A stretch of DNA of 64,000 nt. Origin: Basidiobolus meristosporus CBS 931.73. Lineage: Eukaryota; Basidiobolomycota; Basidiobolomycetes; Basidiobolales; Basidiobolaceae. Made by a program: the position numbers and the translations under genes. Positions 53,595-64,000 of this stretch are shown here, in pieces; the stretch's first letter is position 1; every line of letters begins with the position of its first letter. The notes under the pieces were generated by a model. It was not told where the DNA came from and did not search any database. It was given only the letters and a program-made list of their open reading frames with translations. Location of the stretch: positions 23,191 to 87,190 of the forward strand of contig MCFE01000364.1 in the NCBI GenBank assembly GCA_002104905.1, in the 5' to 3' direction.

Positions 53595-56500
53595 ATGGAC
53601 AAGACTACTTTGACTCAAGGCTGTAAGATAAGAGAAAAAAGACCTTGTGGCTATTGTGGCAAGCCTCTCAGCCATGAAGCATGCCAACAGCATGGGAAGT
53701 ATTACAAGGATCATGGCCAGTGTTTTGCTACCCAAGTCATATTTGACCATTCTTTGGTTACTACTGTATCAACAATATCTTGCTGGCCAGTTGATACTTC
53801 TGCATTGGCACCTGGGTGTCTTTGTCACCTTGCACTAACTGAGTCATGTGAGTTTGTGACGCCTTTAAGCTCACCCCACCCTTCTGAATATGGCACACAG
53901 AGTGAAAGCTCTGATAAATAAGGTTCACTGATGCATCTTGAGCCCATATCCGCAACAACAGTACCATATATAAGCCCAGTCAAATCCCTATATGCAATGA
54001 GACAACACTTGTTGAAACAAATGCTAAGGATACTTTATGGCACCAAATGAACCTGGTAATCCATCTACTGGTGAATGATGTAATGTTGTGGCTTGAGAAG
54101 TGGTGTGTCTTCACTAATATCAATAATGGGTGCTTGGAGGATTTATTACTACTTCTTGCCATAATCATACCAGGATACAACATACCATGTACATTGTAAA
54201 GGTAGACAACCATTGTGGTGGTGTGTAGGTCCAAGGGAGAGATACGTCCAGCACTTCTCAAGTGTTTTGTGTGTGGGGTGTTCACTGGGTACAATAACCT
54301 CTGGCAAAAGCTTGCTAGGAATACTTGGGTTCTGTCTCTAATCTAATGTGAAGGGGAATAAAGCCGCAAGCTTGTCAAGGGAAAACTATTGAGCTACAAT
54401 CCCCAACTTAGTTGGCATCTTAACAAAAGTATGTGCTGGGTTCAGTGTCCTTTGAGATGACAATGTACTAAAGCTTCCAAAGTCAAAACAACTGTAAACT
54501 CCGCCAGCAGGGACTTGATAAGAATGCAGCTGTGGTCAATAGTTACAAAGACAGAAAAGTATCTTTGCCTGTACAAGAACAAGCTTGGGAAAGAATCAAA
54601 TATAATAAAAGGTACCTACTCTGAGTATTCCTCACAAGTAGTGCCTCCAAGGTCAGTTGGCTGTCAGCACAGTTTCCTGGGAGTGTCCTGTGGTCTGGGG
54701 TTGGAAGTTCAGGTAGCAGCAGGTAGCAGTGATCACACTAATTAACAAGCTGGTATATTGATAAAAGGGATGATGATTTATTGTTGAGGGATAGCCTTCC
54801 TTATATACTTTTCTCACTGGCTAAGTGAGTACTAATCATGGTATTCCAGAAGGTTCCAGATATCAATAAAAATTTTAATGACATCAGAATGACCTAAGAA
54901 TGTTCTAAGTAGGTTCCAGAAGGTTCTAAGAGGCACAGCACATCCAACAAATCAGGAATCAGTATTCTGAAACCTGTGTAACATAGGGATACCATGTATG
55001 GTATGGAAATGGTAGGGATGGTGACTACTGGCGCGGTACTTGCCTAATATAGAAGCACTTATTGCTAGTAATCTAACATAAAGTGGGGGTAACTTATGCA
55101 ATAAGGTAAGCAGGTGTGATAGTCAACCAGCTTATGGGATGGTACTGATTGGGTAAGACAAATAGGATGAGACTAAAATAAGTGTAGTAGAGATATAGGG
55201 AAGTAGAAATTAAGGGAATGAGCATATCTGACAGTGGGTGTCACTGTCACCCCACTACACCATCATGCATCTGGCAACATAGGATCTAGAGACTCTCCTG
55301 ATTCTAGCATGTGTTAACAGTTGCATGGTATTCACATTCAAAAATGCTACCATTGCAACATGTCCAAATTGTCAGGAATCCACCACCATTGAGGGAAAAC
55401 ATTGCTCACACTCTGGATATATTCCGGTCATACCCCATCTGAGGAAGCTGATGCAGTCTGACAAATATTGCAAAGCTGTACAGTACCGGACTGAGTATCA
55501 ACCAAGTGCAAACAAATCCAATATACTCAATGGCAAACATTACAAACAGCTAAGAAGTAAGAGCTACTTTGAAGGTATGTATGACCATGCCTTTGCTTTA
55601 GCACTTGATGGATTTTCATTAAACAAGTACTCTACCAGCAAATCCTGCTGACCACTGATTCTCATCAATCCAAATCTGCCACCCATCTTATGGTATCAGA
55701 GCAATATTCTGATGGTAGTCTTACTGGTATATGGGCCTAAATCACCGTCCAACCTGGATATCTACCTGCATTCATTGCTGGATGAATTTTGTATGCTATC
55801 CTGCAGGATAGCAGTAAGTTGCCATCACATAAAAGCGCATATTATTATATGCATTGGAGATACCCCAGCCATCAGCAAGATAGCAGGTTTTTCTGGGCAC
55901 AATGGATGGTATTGCTGACAAATGTGTGAGATCCAGGGGATTTACTTCATAACTCACACACATTATTAATACCCAAACACCAGCACTAAGAGCATCATCT
56001 TTTCATGGAGAGAACCTTTAGAAGTCAGCATGCAATTGCAGCAAAGTTGGCAAGCTATAAGCCATTGGCCGGATTATAGAATCAATTGGAAACCAAAGAT
56101 ACTTAAGATTGTGGGTATCTGTTGTAGCAAAAGCTTTCCACTGGGAGCAATGCATCTGCTTTTCAACACTATCCCTATGCTGATGACCAAGTTGTACATG
56201 GGGCATTTCTAGCTAAATGAACTCTTCAAGATACTGGAGAAATTTGCAAGAATTGGCAAGCTATTACAGTGTATCTGCTACCCTAAGTACTTCTTAAAGG
56301 TTCCAATTAATATTCATGTACATATGCAACAATACAAATGTAAAGACTGGATGAACTGGATATGTATTTATTCAAGTGGTGTTCTGAAGCCATTCCTGCC
56401 AAGAGTATATTAGAGACATTGGGAGTCATATGTGGACATTGTAGGAATGTTTGTCCAGAAGCAGATCACCAATGCCAACTTGATGAATCTACAGCTGTTG

Positions 56501-57330
56501 TGTGAGGTGTTTGTGACAGGATTTGAGCTGCTATGATACAAAAATAAAGCTGAATGCATAGATCTCTGCCACTACTTTACCCATTCTCTCCTCCATCTTG
56601 CCTGGTATGCTGAGAAAATGGGACCTTACTTCACTTTTTAGGAGTTTCCAAATCAGCAGATGTGTGAGGAGATAGGAAGATGAGTCAAGTTGCAGGTACC
56701 ACTATATCCCAATCTCATCAAGAATATTACCTTCAAGCTCATTATGGATGTGATGAGTTGGTAAATGGAGGACAGCCAGGAAGAGTTGGAAAATACGGGC
56801 AACAGGTGTGCACATGGAGACACCTATGCCTATGGCATTAAGAAGCTAAGCAGGCCCAATGTATGAGTAATCAGTTAAGTAATGCAAAGTTGGCCTGGGT
56901 GCAACATGCTACTAATTTTTTTAGAAAATCTCTACCAAGGTATGCTGGATTTCTCTGGGTCACAAGTCAATATCCACACCATTCAGTGCAGATTTCACAT
57001 AAACAAGCGCCAGAGCTTGCCTAAAGGGGTGACCTGAATCCAGCAGGCAGAAGGAATATATTGGTCAAATGCCAAGAATCTACTTGCAGATACTTGGGAG
57101 GTACTTGTGCAAAAGTGGCATAAGTTTTCAAGATGTGTATGTAACCAGTAATATATGGTATATGACAACTTTGCAAATATCACACTAAAAGCTGTAGATT
57201 TGAGGCAATAGAGGTGCTTCAATAGCAGCAGGTGTGGGCTCATGAAGAGGTTAGTAAGAAGGAGGCAATAGTTTTGTTTGATGCAAACTTTATCTGAAAT
57301 ACCCACGGTAGCAGTTGGGTAAACAAATAA
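53595..57330 (+). pseudogene. Plavaka-like (Tnp2/CMC) transposase, copy Y
   Basis: Start at 53595 ('MDKTTLTQGCKIREKRPCGYC') with the Cys/His block. After LTR-D copy 1 (54214-55259), the core continues at 55325-55651 ('ATCPNCQESTTIEGKHCSH', 'ILNGKHYKQLR', 'YFEGMYDHAFALALDGF') and 55712-55918 ('GPKSPSNLDIYLHSLLDEF', 'AHIIICIGDTPAISK', 'GHNGWYC'). More C-terminal pieces occur at 56030-56400 ('LGAMHLLFNTIPMLMTKLYMG'). This is the most readable copy of the family here, but stops separate the blocks. It is the mirror image of copy X about position 51970. Confidence 0.82.
54214..55259 (+). mobile_element. Solo LTR-D copy 1, TSD CCAT
   Basis: 1046 bp, 'tgtggtggtgtgtagg' to 'ccccactaca', flanked by CCAT at 54210-54213 and 55260-55263. 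It interrupts transposase Y, and removing it rejoins the transposase sequence. Inverted termini TGTGGTGG and CCACTACA. No convincing coding capacity; the short frame 54515-54745 also appears in copy 2 but has no recognisable motif. The strand of the parent element is not known. Confidence 0.85.
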
Positions 57331-57680
57331 AGAGGGGTGACTCTACATTTATTCTTTTTACGTTCTTTACTATAAATGGCAGTAAATACAACAGAATGTT
57401 ATTACACTACCCTTATAATATTGTGTGGAGGGTTGATGATTGCAAGCTGCCAGCATTATGATAGACACATTGTGGGACCCTGTGAGCTGATCTTGATTGG
57501 ACCCATCTGCAGGACCAATTTACTTTTCATAGGGTACCTCTACACTACCATACTATCCCAACAGCATCAGGGTTACTTATCTATACAGCATTATAATCAG
57601 CAAAACACTGTGCATCAGAGTTATTTTTGAGCTATGAACCTTTATGTAAGTACTTATTAAGTGTGTTACTAGGTTTAATG
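57331..57680. other. Plavaka 3' subterminal region
   Basis: Contains one copy of the subterminal block (57420-57545, ending 'ggaccaatttacttttcataggg') as at 886-990. No gene. The copia-F LTR begins at 57681. Confidence 0.55.
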
Positions 57681-58030
57681 TGTTGTAAGAGTCTTGGAGA
57701 TATTGGAAGTGATTGGGAGAACAAGTAGATAATGTGGTTTTCACTCTAATGATTTATTTAGTATAAACATAGTATTCATACTTTTACATGGTCTTGACAT
57801 TACAAACACATAGAATAGACCAAGAAAGATCCCAAGAGCATGTATGCAAGGCTTGGGGCTATTTGGCCAACTTTAAGAGACTTCATGTTCTGGGTACCTA
57901 TTATTTTGGTGAGAATATTTTATGTAAGTCCCAACAAGAAATTTGGTCAGTATTCCCTAAGATTGGAAGGTAATGATGTCAGTGACTAAGTTAGGTGAAT
58001 ATTTGGGTGAAATTACCAATTTTTTCCACA
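57681..58030 (-). repeat. Copia-F 3' LTR
   Basis: 350 bp, 'tgttgtaagagtc' to 'ttttttccaca', TG...CA. A fragment of the same LTR is at 47838-47920. Confidence 0.65.
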
Positions 58031-58039
58031 CTACTACTC

Positions 58040-59350
58040 AGCTAAATACTCATGCTGACTAGTCCTAATTTTGACCTATGATATTCCAACTTGTCTCTAG
58101 CTAATGGTTTAGTAAATATGGCTGCAATCATTGGATCTGAAGGACAGTAGTCTAAGCTAGCCAAGTTACTCTCTATAGCTTCACATATGAAGTGATGTCT
58201 TAAATCTATGTGCATGGTTCTATAATGAAAAGCTTGATTTCTACCAAATTGTATACATCCTTAATTATTTTGAGATAAAGTAATAGTTATTTTTAACATC
58301 AGCCTAAATTTGCAAAGGCTTTCTGAGCCACATTGCTTTTTTTGTAGCTTTCTAGGCTGCCATATACTCTGCCTCTGTGGTTGAAAGTGCTAAGTTTGGT
58401 TGCCCTCTTGAATTCCATACAATTGCTCCTTTACAGTAAAGAAAGGTGTTTCCTGTGGTAGAGCTTCTGTCTTCAGAATTTCTTCCCTAATCAGTGTCAG
58501 AGTATCCCACAAGACCCTGTTCTGAGTCCTTATAGGTGTATCTTAAGCAGATATCAGCAGTTCTTTTTAGCTATCTAAAAATCCACTTAATGGCTGCAAT
58601 ATAGTCAGATCCATAGTTTTGATTGTGCTGGCTGACAACTCCCACTAAATACAAGATATCTGGAGGTGTTCCAAGCATGATATACATCAGGCTGCCAGTA
58701 TTAGGTTGATGAGTAAGGTCAGGGCTCTCAAATAGCACCAAGCACTCCTGATTTGATTGAGCTTTGATCAGGTAAAGGCTTGTCTCTACAGGGGTTGCTG
58801 CTAGTTTACAGTCTTCCATTTGATACTTCTTTAGTATATCTTGAATATACTTTGCTTGGCTTAGGGTGAGAGTGTAGGTACTTCTGTCTATGGAGAACTT
58901 TATCCCTAAGTAGTAACTGAAGTTTCCTAGATTGGACATCTTGAACTCTTTTGATAGGCTGGATTTAGTCTCTTCCAATGTTTTGAGGTCATTGGTGGCT
59001 ATAATAAGAGCGTCCACTTCTGGAGCTAATAGAGCCGGATTTGCTCTATCTGGCTTATAGTATGTACTATAGTCAGCATTACTCCTTTTGAAACTCAAAG
59101 ATTCCAAATAAGAATCTATTTTGCAATTCCAGCATCTTGGTGATTGTTTGAGTCCATATTGAGACTTTTAAGCTTGCAGACCAAATGGAGGTTATCTGGG
59201 CCAGTAAACCCATCAGGCTAGTTCATGTACATGTCCTCATCAATTCTCCATTCAAAAATGCAGCTTTTACATGCATTTGATGTGCAAAAGACTTATTTTT
59301 GGCTACAATAGCCAATATCAATCTGATAGAATTCAACTGGGCTACTAGTG
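58040..59350 (-). pseudogene. Copia-F RT and RNase H
   Basis: The 178-codon frame 59107-58571 gives 'VDALIIATNDLKTLEETKSSL', 'NLGNFSYYLGIKF', 'LSQAKYIQDILKKYQMEDCK' and 'GSLMYIMLGTPPDILYLVGVVSQ', the standard C-terminal RT blocks of copia Pol. The catalytic box has decayed to E-V-D-A. RNase H follows at 58570-58040 in broken frames with a 'STTEAEYMA'-like region near 58370. The upstream RT part (59110-59350) is degraded. Confidence 0.85.
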
Positions 59351-60104
59351 AAAGGGTCTATAGACTTGTTCCATCGTACCGTGCCAGGGCGTGCGGCGCA
59401 ATCCGCGGTTGCAAAGAATGATCGGGCGCAATATTATAGCTACCAGAAGGCAGGATTGTTCTTGGACGATTTCGCACTATGCGGGACGATCTCGCACACT
59501 ATGGCACAATCTGACACAATGAGGTTGGCGCGGATGATTGCGCCAACTCGTAATGCTTGCATCACGTGCGCAATTGGATACCGCTATAATGGCAGGTAAA
59601 ATCCGGTATTTGGATATGTTTCTTTAATGTAAATGGAAATAAATGTGTATCACACTATAAACTACACTGATACTTACCATTTTGTTTACCCTCACTCCAA
59701 TGGGATGGTATCTCAGTGGTTAATTGGTCCAAAAGTATCCTGAAGCTGGCAGCCCCCAATTGGCTCATTGACTACTGAAAAAGCTACCTGATTCGCCATC
59801 AAATATCCCATTTTGCCCATTGAGCAAGTAAATCCCTGATCCTAGTGATTGGGCAAGGTGTCATAGCTAGCACGCAAGCAATTGTGTAGGTGCAAAACAG
59901 ATCCAATAGCTGCACTGGTATTACAGATGATGTATATATATGCAGGGTGTTTATTTATAGGGGTTCTGTCTCAAATGTGAGACAACCTTGATATTACTTA
60001 TATCAAAAATTTGATGATCACTGAGTTGCGATGGCTCGATTTGGATCGCAAAAAAAAAGGGTTGTTGGGATCATTACAAATGTGAGCAATTCAAAGCGAT
60101 TGCA

Positions 60105-61346
60105 TCATCTTCTCCTGGGTTTTTTTCTCACAGGGATTACTACTGAAGCATTTGGTAGTGACTCACTTTGCACACCTATACTACTTCCTGGCTGACTATC
60201 ATCTTGGCTACTTGTGTATTTGTAGTCAGTATTTTGCCTCCTAGTTGATGAGTGCGATGCTGCAGCTTGGCCGTGCTGAATTGCTCCGACTGAACCAACT
60301 GAACCAACTGAACCGGCCTGTAGTGCCACGCGCTGATGCGTTCTTTTACTTGCCAAGGGCTCCGGTGGTTGAGGCACTTCATGTTGGTCATCATCAGTCA
60401 GTTCACCAGAAGTAACTCGCTGATGGTCAGGCGAAACGGCACGCGTAGGCGTGCCTTGACGCATTGAGATGGCCCTTGGCTGAGTTCAATGTGATGCCGC
60501 ATGTTGACGCGACTCGGTCTGCTCCAATGGACTTGTGTCTAAATGAGCAGTTTGGCAAGTTCTGGTAGTTTTGCTCTGAAGCACGCGCGTTGACTCAATG
60601 CGGGGCGTTCTGGTAAAGGGTGTTGGCGTGGTCTGGACTGACATGCGCCGGCGCGCTGTGGTTGCAAGAGATGGTAGGGAATCCAGCAAGGTGTGCTGCC
60701 GCAATCTGGACAATGTTGCTTGCGGTCTGTATTCTTCCTCCTGAAGCTCACCATCTGATTCCTCAAGGTATTCACTTACCCTCTGTCTGATACTTTGGAG
60801 CTGTTGCCTGGATGAGTCCTGTGTATATTGCTCTTGGAAGCCACTTAGCTCTACTAATATATCACGTAGTACATTAGTCATTTGAGGCAAAAACTCATTC
60901 AAAATCTCTTTGGTTCCCAAAGTTGAGGCACAAACGGACGCGTCCGGCCCGTACTGTGCAAATTGCGCGCGGAATCGTTCCCGCGTGGCTTCCTCGTCAA
61001 ATCCCCTCACTCTCAGCTCATTCTTGATTTCAATACTTGTCTTGTTATATATCTTTTTACATACATTGGCTGGCATCTTGATGTAGAACTCATGCCACAG
61101 CTTTCTACTCAAATTCTTCCATCTTTGTCAACTCTCTGAGGTATCTAGTTCTGCTAGATTAATCAGTAGTGCCCAAATATCTGTATGAAGGCTCATCATA
61201 GACACTTGGGCCATACTAAAATCATTTGGCGAGAACTCAAATAGATCCGACATCGACTTTTCCGGTCCGGACCGTGCTAGTGAGCTGGGGGATGGGTTTT
61301 GTCTGGGTTGTACTAAAGATGAGTTGAGGCTTGGTATGGGGACCAT
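60105..61346 (-). pseudogene. Harbinger-like element, second ORF
   Basis: Three segments in one frame (61346-61128, 61112-60486 and 60464-60105) are separated by only two TGA codons (61128-61130 and 60483-60485). Together they give about 413 codons. The N-terminal half is helical and acidic/basic ('WALLINLAELD', 'KLWHEFYIKMPANVCKK', 'LRVRGFDEEATRERFRAQF'). The C-terminal half is Ser/Thr/Pro/Gln-rich with a 'GSVGSVGSVG' repeat and ends in a basic 'RKKPRRR', a possible nuclear signal. In plant and animal Harbinger elements the second protein is Myb/SANT-like. I do not see a clear Myb here, so only the position supports that role. Confidence 0.65.
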
Positions 61347-61677
61347 AGCAACGGATTTGGATACTTATACAGCAGTATATTGGCATCAACCTGGTCTTAT
61401 ACAAAATATATATGAAAACTAAAGTGATTGTTGAATTTTCCATATATTATGCATGATGCATCTTGGATCGCATTGACACGGATCAGATCACATCAATCGC
61501 AGATTTCCTATTTGATTATAGACCTATGATTAAAGCATCAATAAAAGTACCAAGGCATTGTTTGCGGATGATTTTTGCAACATAATGATGGGATACATGG
61601 CAATTGATGGAGATTTAACCATAATGTGTTAAAAATCAGATAAATAACGCAGATTGCGCTGAATCAATTCAAACCGC

Positions 61678-62748
61678 TGTGGTGGTGTATAAGTCCAAGG
61701 GAGAGATACGTCCAACACTTCTCAAGTGTTTTGTGTGTGGGGTGTTCACTGGGTGCGATAACCTCTGGCAAAAGCTTGCTAGGAATACTTGGGTTCTGTC
61801 TCTAATCTAATGTGAAGGGGAATAAAGCCACAAGCTTGTCAAGGGAAAACTATTGAGCTACAATCCCCAACTTAGTTGGCGTCTTAACAAAAGTATGTGC
61901 TGGGTTCAGCGTCCTTTAAGATGACAATGTACTAAAGCTTCCAAAGTCAAAACAACTGTAAACTCCGCCAGCAGGGACTTGATAAGAATGCAGCTTTGGT
62001 CAATAGTTACAAAGACAGAAAAATATCTTTGCCTGTACAAGAACAAACTTGGGAAAGAATCAAATATAATAAAAGATACCTACTCTGAGTATTCCTCACA
62101 AGTAGTGCCTCCAAGGTCAGTTGGCTGTCAGCGCGGTTTCCTGGGAGTGTCCTGTGGTCTAGGGTTGGAAGTTCAGGTAGCAGCAGGTAGCAGTGATCAC
62201 ACTAATCAACAAGTCGGTATATTGATAAAAGGGATGATGATTTATTGTTGAGGGATAGCCTCCCTTATATACTTTTCTCACTGGCTAAGTGATTACTAAT
62301 CATGGTGTTCCAGAAGGTTCCGGAGTTCAATAGAAATCTTAATGACATCAGAATGACCTAAGAATGTTCTAAGTAGGTGCCGGAAGGTTCTAAGAGGCAC
62401 AGCACATCCAACCAATCAGGAATCAGTATTCTGAAACCTGTGTAACATGGGGATACCATATATGGTATGGAAATGGTAGGGATGGTGACACGGGTCGATC
62501 ATGTGTCACGGGTACTGGCGCGGGTACTTGCCTAATATAGAAGCACTTGTAACTAGTAATCTTACATAAAGTGAGGGGTAACTTATGCAATAAGGTAAGC
62601 AGGTGTGATAGTCAACCGGCTTATGGGATAGTACTGATTGGGTAAGACAAATGGGATAAAACTAAAATGAGTGTAGTAGGGATATAGGGAAGTAGAAAAT
62701 AAGGGAATGAGCACATCTGTCAGTGGGTGTCACTGTCACCCCACTACA
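61678..62748 (+). mobile_element. Solo LTR-D copy 2, TSD CCGC
   Basis: 1071 bp, very similar to 54214-55259 and in the same orientation, flanked by CCGC at 61674-61677 and 62749-62752. It has about 25 bp more than copy 1 near 62485-62515, where 'cgggt' repeats occur. It lies between the two Harbinger genes. Harbinger copy 2 (37500-37600) lacks it. Confidence 0.88.
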
Positions 62749-62779
62749 CCGCCTCCATACGATCATCCCATCAATTTTA

Positions 62780-63665
62780 ATATGACTTACTCATCTGAAT
62801 GGTCTTTTCTCATCAATCCCATCACTACCACTGGATTTCCTTTTGACACACTGGAGGAGATCTATTCCAAGTACTGTGGACCATCAACCCCAATCTACTC
62901 AAGGAGATCCCTTTGTTAAGCTTCTCTGCTATTACAAGAACTATTGCCCTACAAGGTTTCATCCCACCATCCATGGCAACAGAAGTCCTAGAAGCTTTCA
63001 TTCCCAGCTGACAGCAATGGAGAACCACCTTGCAGAGGGTATGAATGACTTAGAGCAAGCTTGGAATACTAGGTTCAGAAGCTCCAATAGACTTCCATAT
63101 CCCAGATTGTTCAGCAACAGGTTCCATATCAGGAGTATCTTGGATACCTTCCCAGTGAGGATTAACAGACCTTCTAGACGGCAGAGGCACTTTTATTCTG
63201 CAAGTACAAGGCACACTGTGTGAAGTTTCAAGCACTGTCTGACATTGAGGGTAACATCATCTGGTTTAGTGGGCCATTTGCTGGAAGTAGGCATGACAAA
63301 GCACTCTGGGTAGAGAATCATCCTGAATTCAGTAGAGGGGAGAAATGTATGGCAGACTTGGCCTATATAGGAGAGGATTGTCAGAGATTAGGATGTATTA
63401 CAGCTTATAGGAAGCCAAGGAATGGTGTGCTTAGCAGGAAGCAGAAGCTCTAAAATGAGATATTTAATCATTTCAGAGTAAGGGTAGAGCACACATTTGG
63501 ATATCTGAAGAGATTCAGCATATTGGCAGGTAAATACAGAGGAAAGTCATATATAGAGAAAACAGCAGAAATAGGTAAAATAGTTAAGATACTTATCAAT
63601 GCACAGTATGTTCATACAAGAAGACATCCACTGAGAGAAATGTGTCTGGAGCATTATGAAGAGTA
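62780..63665 (+). pseudogene. Harbinger-like DDE transposase
   Basis: The first frame, 62843-63223, contains 'SNRFHIRSILDTFPVRINRPSRRQRHFY'; the Asp of 'ILDTF' fits the first catalytic Asp. After 'TRHTV' reading must shift to 63220-63453 ('KFQALSDIEGNIIWFSGPFAGSRHDKALW', with the second Asp in SRHDKA). A TAA (63451-63453), TAT in copy 2, precedes 'RVRVEHTFGYLKRFSIL', with the third residue Glu. The end 'RRHPLREMCLEHYEE' is at 63625-63665. This is the DDE_Tnp_4-type Harbinger layout. The frameshift and stop mean it is broken. The start is uncertain. Confidence 0.82.
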
Positions 63666-63749
63666 AATAAAGCAAGGAAAGCACTATTCTGAGCAACATA
63701 AGTAAGATTGAGTAAAATTACCAGTAACTGTATCATACCACTGGCATCA

Positions 63750-63849
63750 TGGTAGAAATTATAGTGCCAGATAGTGCCGTAGAGTGCCAGATCAATCCGG
63801 CACTATAAACTGGCTGGCACTATGTGGCACTATCCAACGGAACAAGTCT
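63750..63849 (+). repeat. Harbinger right terminal region
   Basis: Clustered 'gtgcc', 'ggcac' and 'tggcactat' motifs in both orientations lie just inside the right TIR. The same arrangement is found at 38430-38534 and in the MITEs. Probably transposase-binding sites; inferred from position and repetition. Confidence 0.6.
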
Positions 63850-64000
63850 TATATACATATCCACATCAAGTTCTCTATTCAAATATGCGGTTTTACATTT
63901 GCTTGATGTGTAAAAACTTATATATGGCTGTAAAAGCAAATGTTAATCTAACGGAATTACAGTTGGCTACCAGTACAAAGGTCTCAGTATAGTTAAGTCC
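63850..64000 (-). pseudogene. Copia RT-region fragment, runs off the edge
   Basis: Aligns at roughly 78% by eye with 59222-59361 ('tttgatgtg', 'ggctac' and flanking blocks), the upstream RT part of copia-F on the minus strand. Since it repeats, and does not continue, the left flank of the Harbinger element, it is a second copia copy. Confidence 0.6.

Larger units (their letters stand above)
57681..59361 (-). mobile_element. Copia-F element, 3' part
   Basis: A third copia family. The LTR (57681-58030) is followed on the sense-upstream side by RNase H and RT remnants, in copia order on the minus strand. The element is cut at 59361 by the Harbinger-like element. The sequence after that element (63850-64000) is a separate, about 78%-similar copia fragment, not its simple continuation. 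Confidence 0.75.
59362..63849 (+). mobile_element. Harbinger-like DNA transposon copy 1 with inserted LTR-D
   Basis: TIRs 'agacttgttcc' (59362) and 'ggaacaagtct' (ending 63849). TAT flanks both ends (59359-59361 and 63850-63852), a candidate 3-bp duplication. 'gtgcc' motifs lie inside both ends. Two genes: an unassigned ORF on the minus strand (61346-60105) and a DDE transposase on the plus strand (62780-63665). Two ORFs, short TIRs and a 3-bp duplication are the PIF/Harbinger layout. Without the LTR-D insertion the element is about 3.4 kb. The left half is clearly richer in CpG than the surrounding DNA. Confidence 0.85.

Noticed and set aside
54515-54745. Open frame repeated at 61979-62251 with nearly identical protein
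   Set aside because: It lies inside two copies of solo LTR-D, so the similarity comes from the shared LTR; no motif or coding signature supports a gene.

Overview
This is a eukaryotic, probably fungal, heterochromatin-like window made almost entirely of nested and decayed transposable elements. I see no convincing host gene, rRNA or tRNA. The fungal reading rests on Tnp2/Plavaka-type (CMC superfamily) transposons together with Ty3/gypsy, Ty1/copia and Harbinger-like elements. CpG-to-TpG/CpA decay between element copies suggests a genome that methylates CpG, which would fit a TE-rich basidiomycete. The species and phylum are inference only.

Layout. 1-1640: 3' end of a Plavaka-like element with degenerate tandem units. 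1640-3570: degenerate gypsy-B (copy 1, +). 3580-5358 and 14168-14453: a third Plavaka-like copy, split by gypsy-B copy 2 (5359-14167, minus, TSD CTAA). That gypsy is itself split by the youngest and best-preserved element, gypsy-A copy 1 (5798-12569, minus, LTRs 99% identical, TSD GATAG). 14454-19468: copia copy 1 (minus) carrying a solo LTR-E (17361-18604). 19768-20541: a foldback MITE and an LTR-C piece. 20542-24150: AT-rich DNA I cannot assign. 24150-30388: two more decayed Plavaka-like copies with solo copia and LTR-C insertions. 30389-35042: copia copy 2 (+, TSD GTACA). 35043-39558: Plavaka tail, gypsy-B copy 3, LTR-C with a foldback MITE inside it, and a truncated Harbinger copy. 39559-47835: gypsy-A copy 2, older and CpG-depleted, containing a solo LTR-D and a foldback MITE. 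47921-57300: two Plavaka-like elements in inverted orientation forming a large imperfect palindrome, one arm carrying LTR-E and the other LTR-D plus a small MITE. 57681-59361: a third copia family. 59362-63849: a Harbinger-like element with two ORFs, TIRs and an inserted solo LTR-D. 63850-64000: another copia fragment.

How the parts work together. Retrotransposon genes run gag, protease, reverse transcriptase/RNase H and integrase, or integrase before RT in copia, between LTRs. Gypsy-A also has an unassigned ORF between integrase and the 3' LTR. Plavaka-like elements pair a transposase ORF with a divergent accessory ORF. The Harbinger element pairs a DDE transposase with a second ORF. Every ORF examined in detail is broken by stops, frameshifts or insertions. 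Target-site duplications and filled/empty comparisons between copies give an order of insertion.

The most notable observations are: shared RT (YLDN) and integrase (E to K) active-site changes in both gypsy-A copies at former CpG sites, although copy 1 looks recent; the extra gypsy-A ORF; solo LTR families with 4-bp TSDs and apparent site preference; a 733-bp foldback MITE with an empty site in the paralogous gypsy; and the conserved divergent accessory ORF of the Plavaka-like elements.
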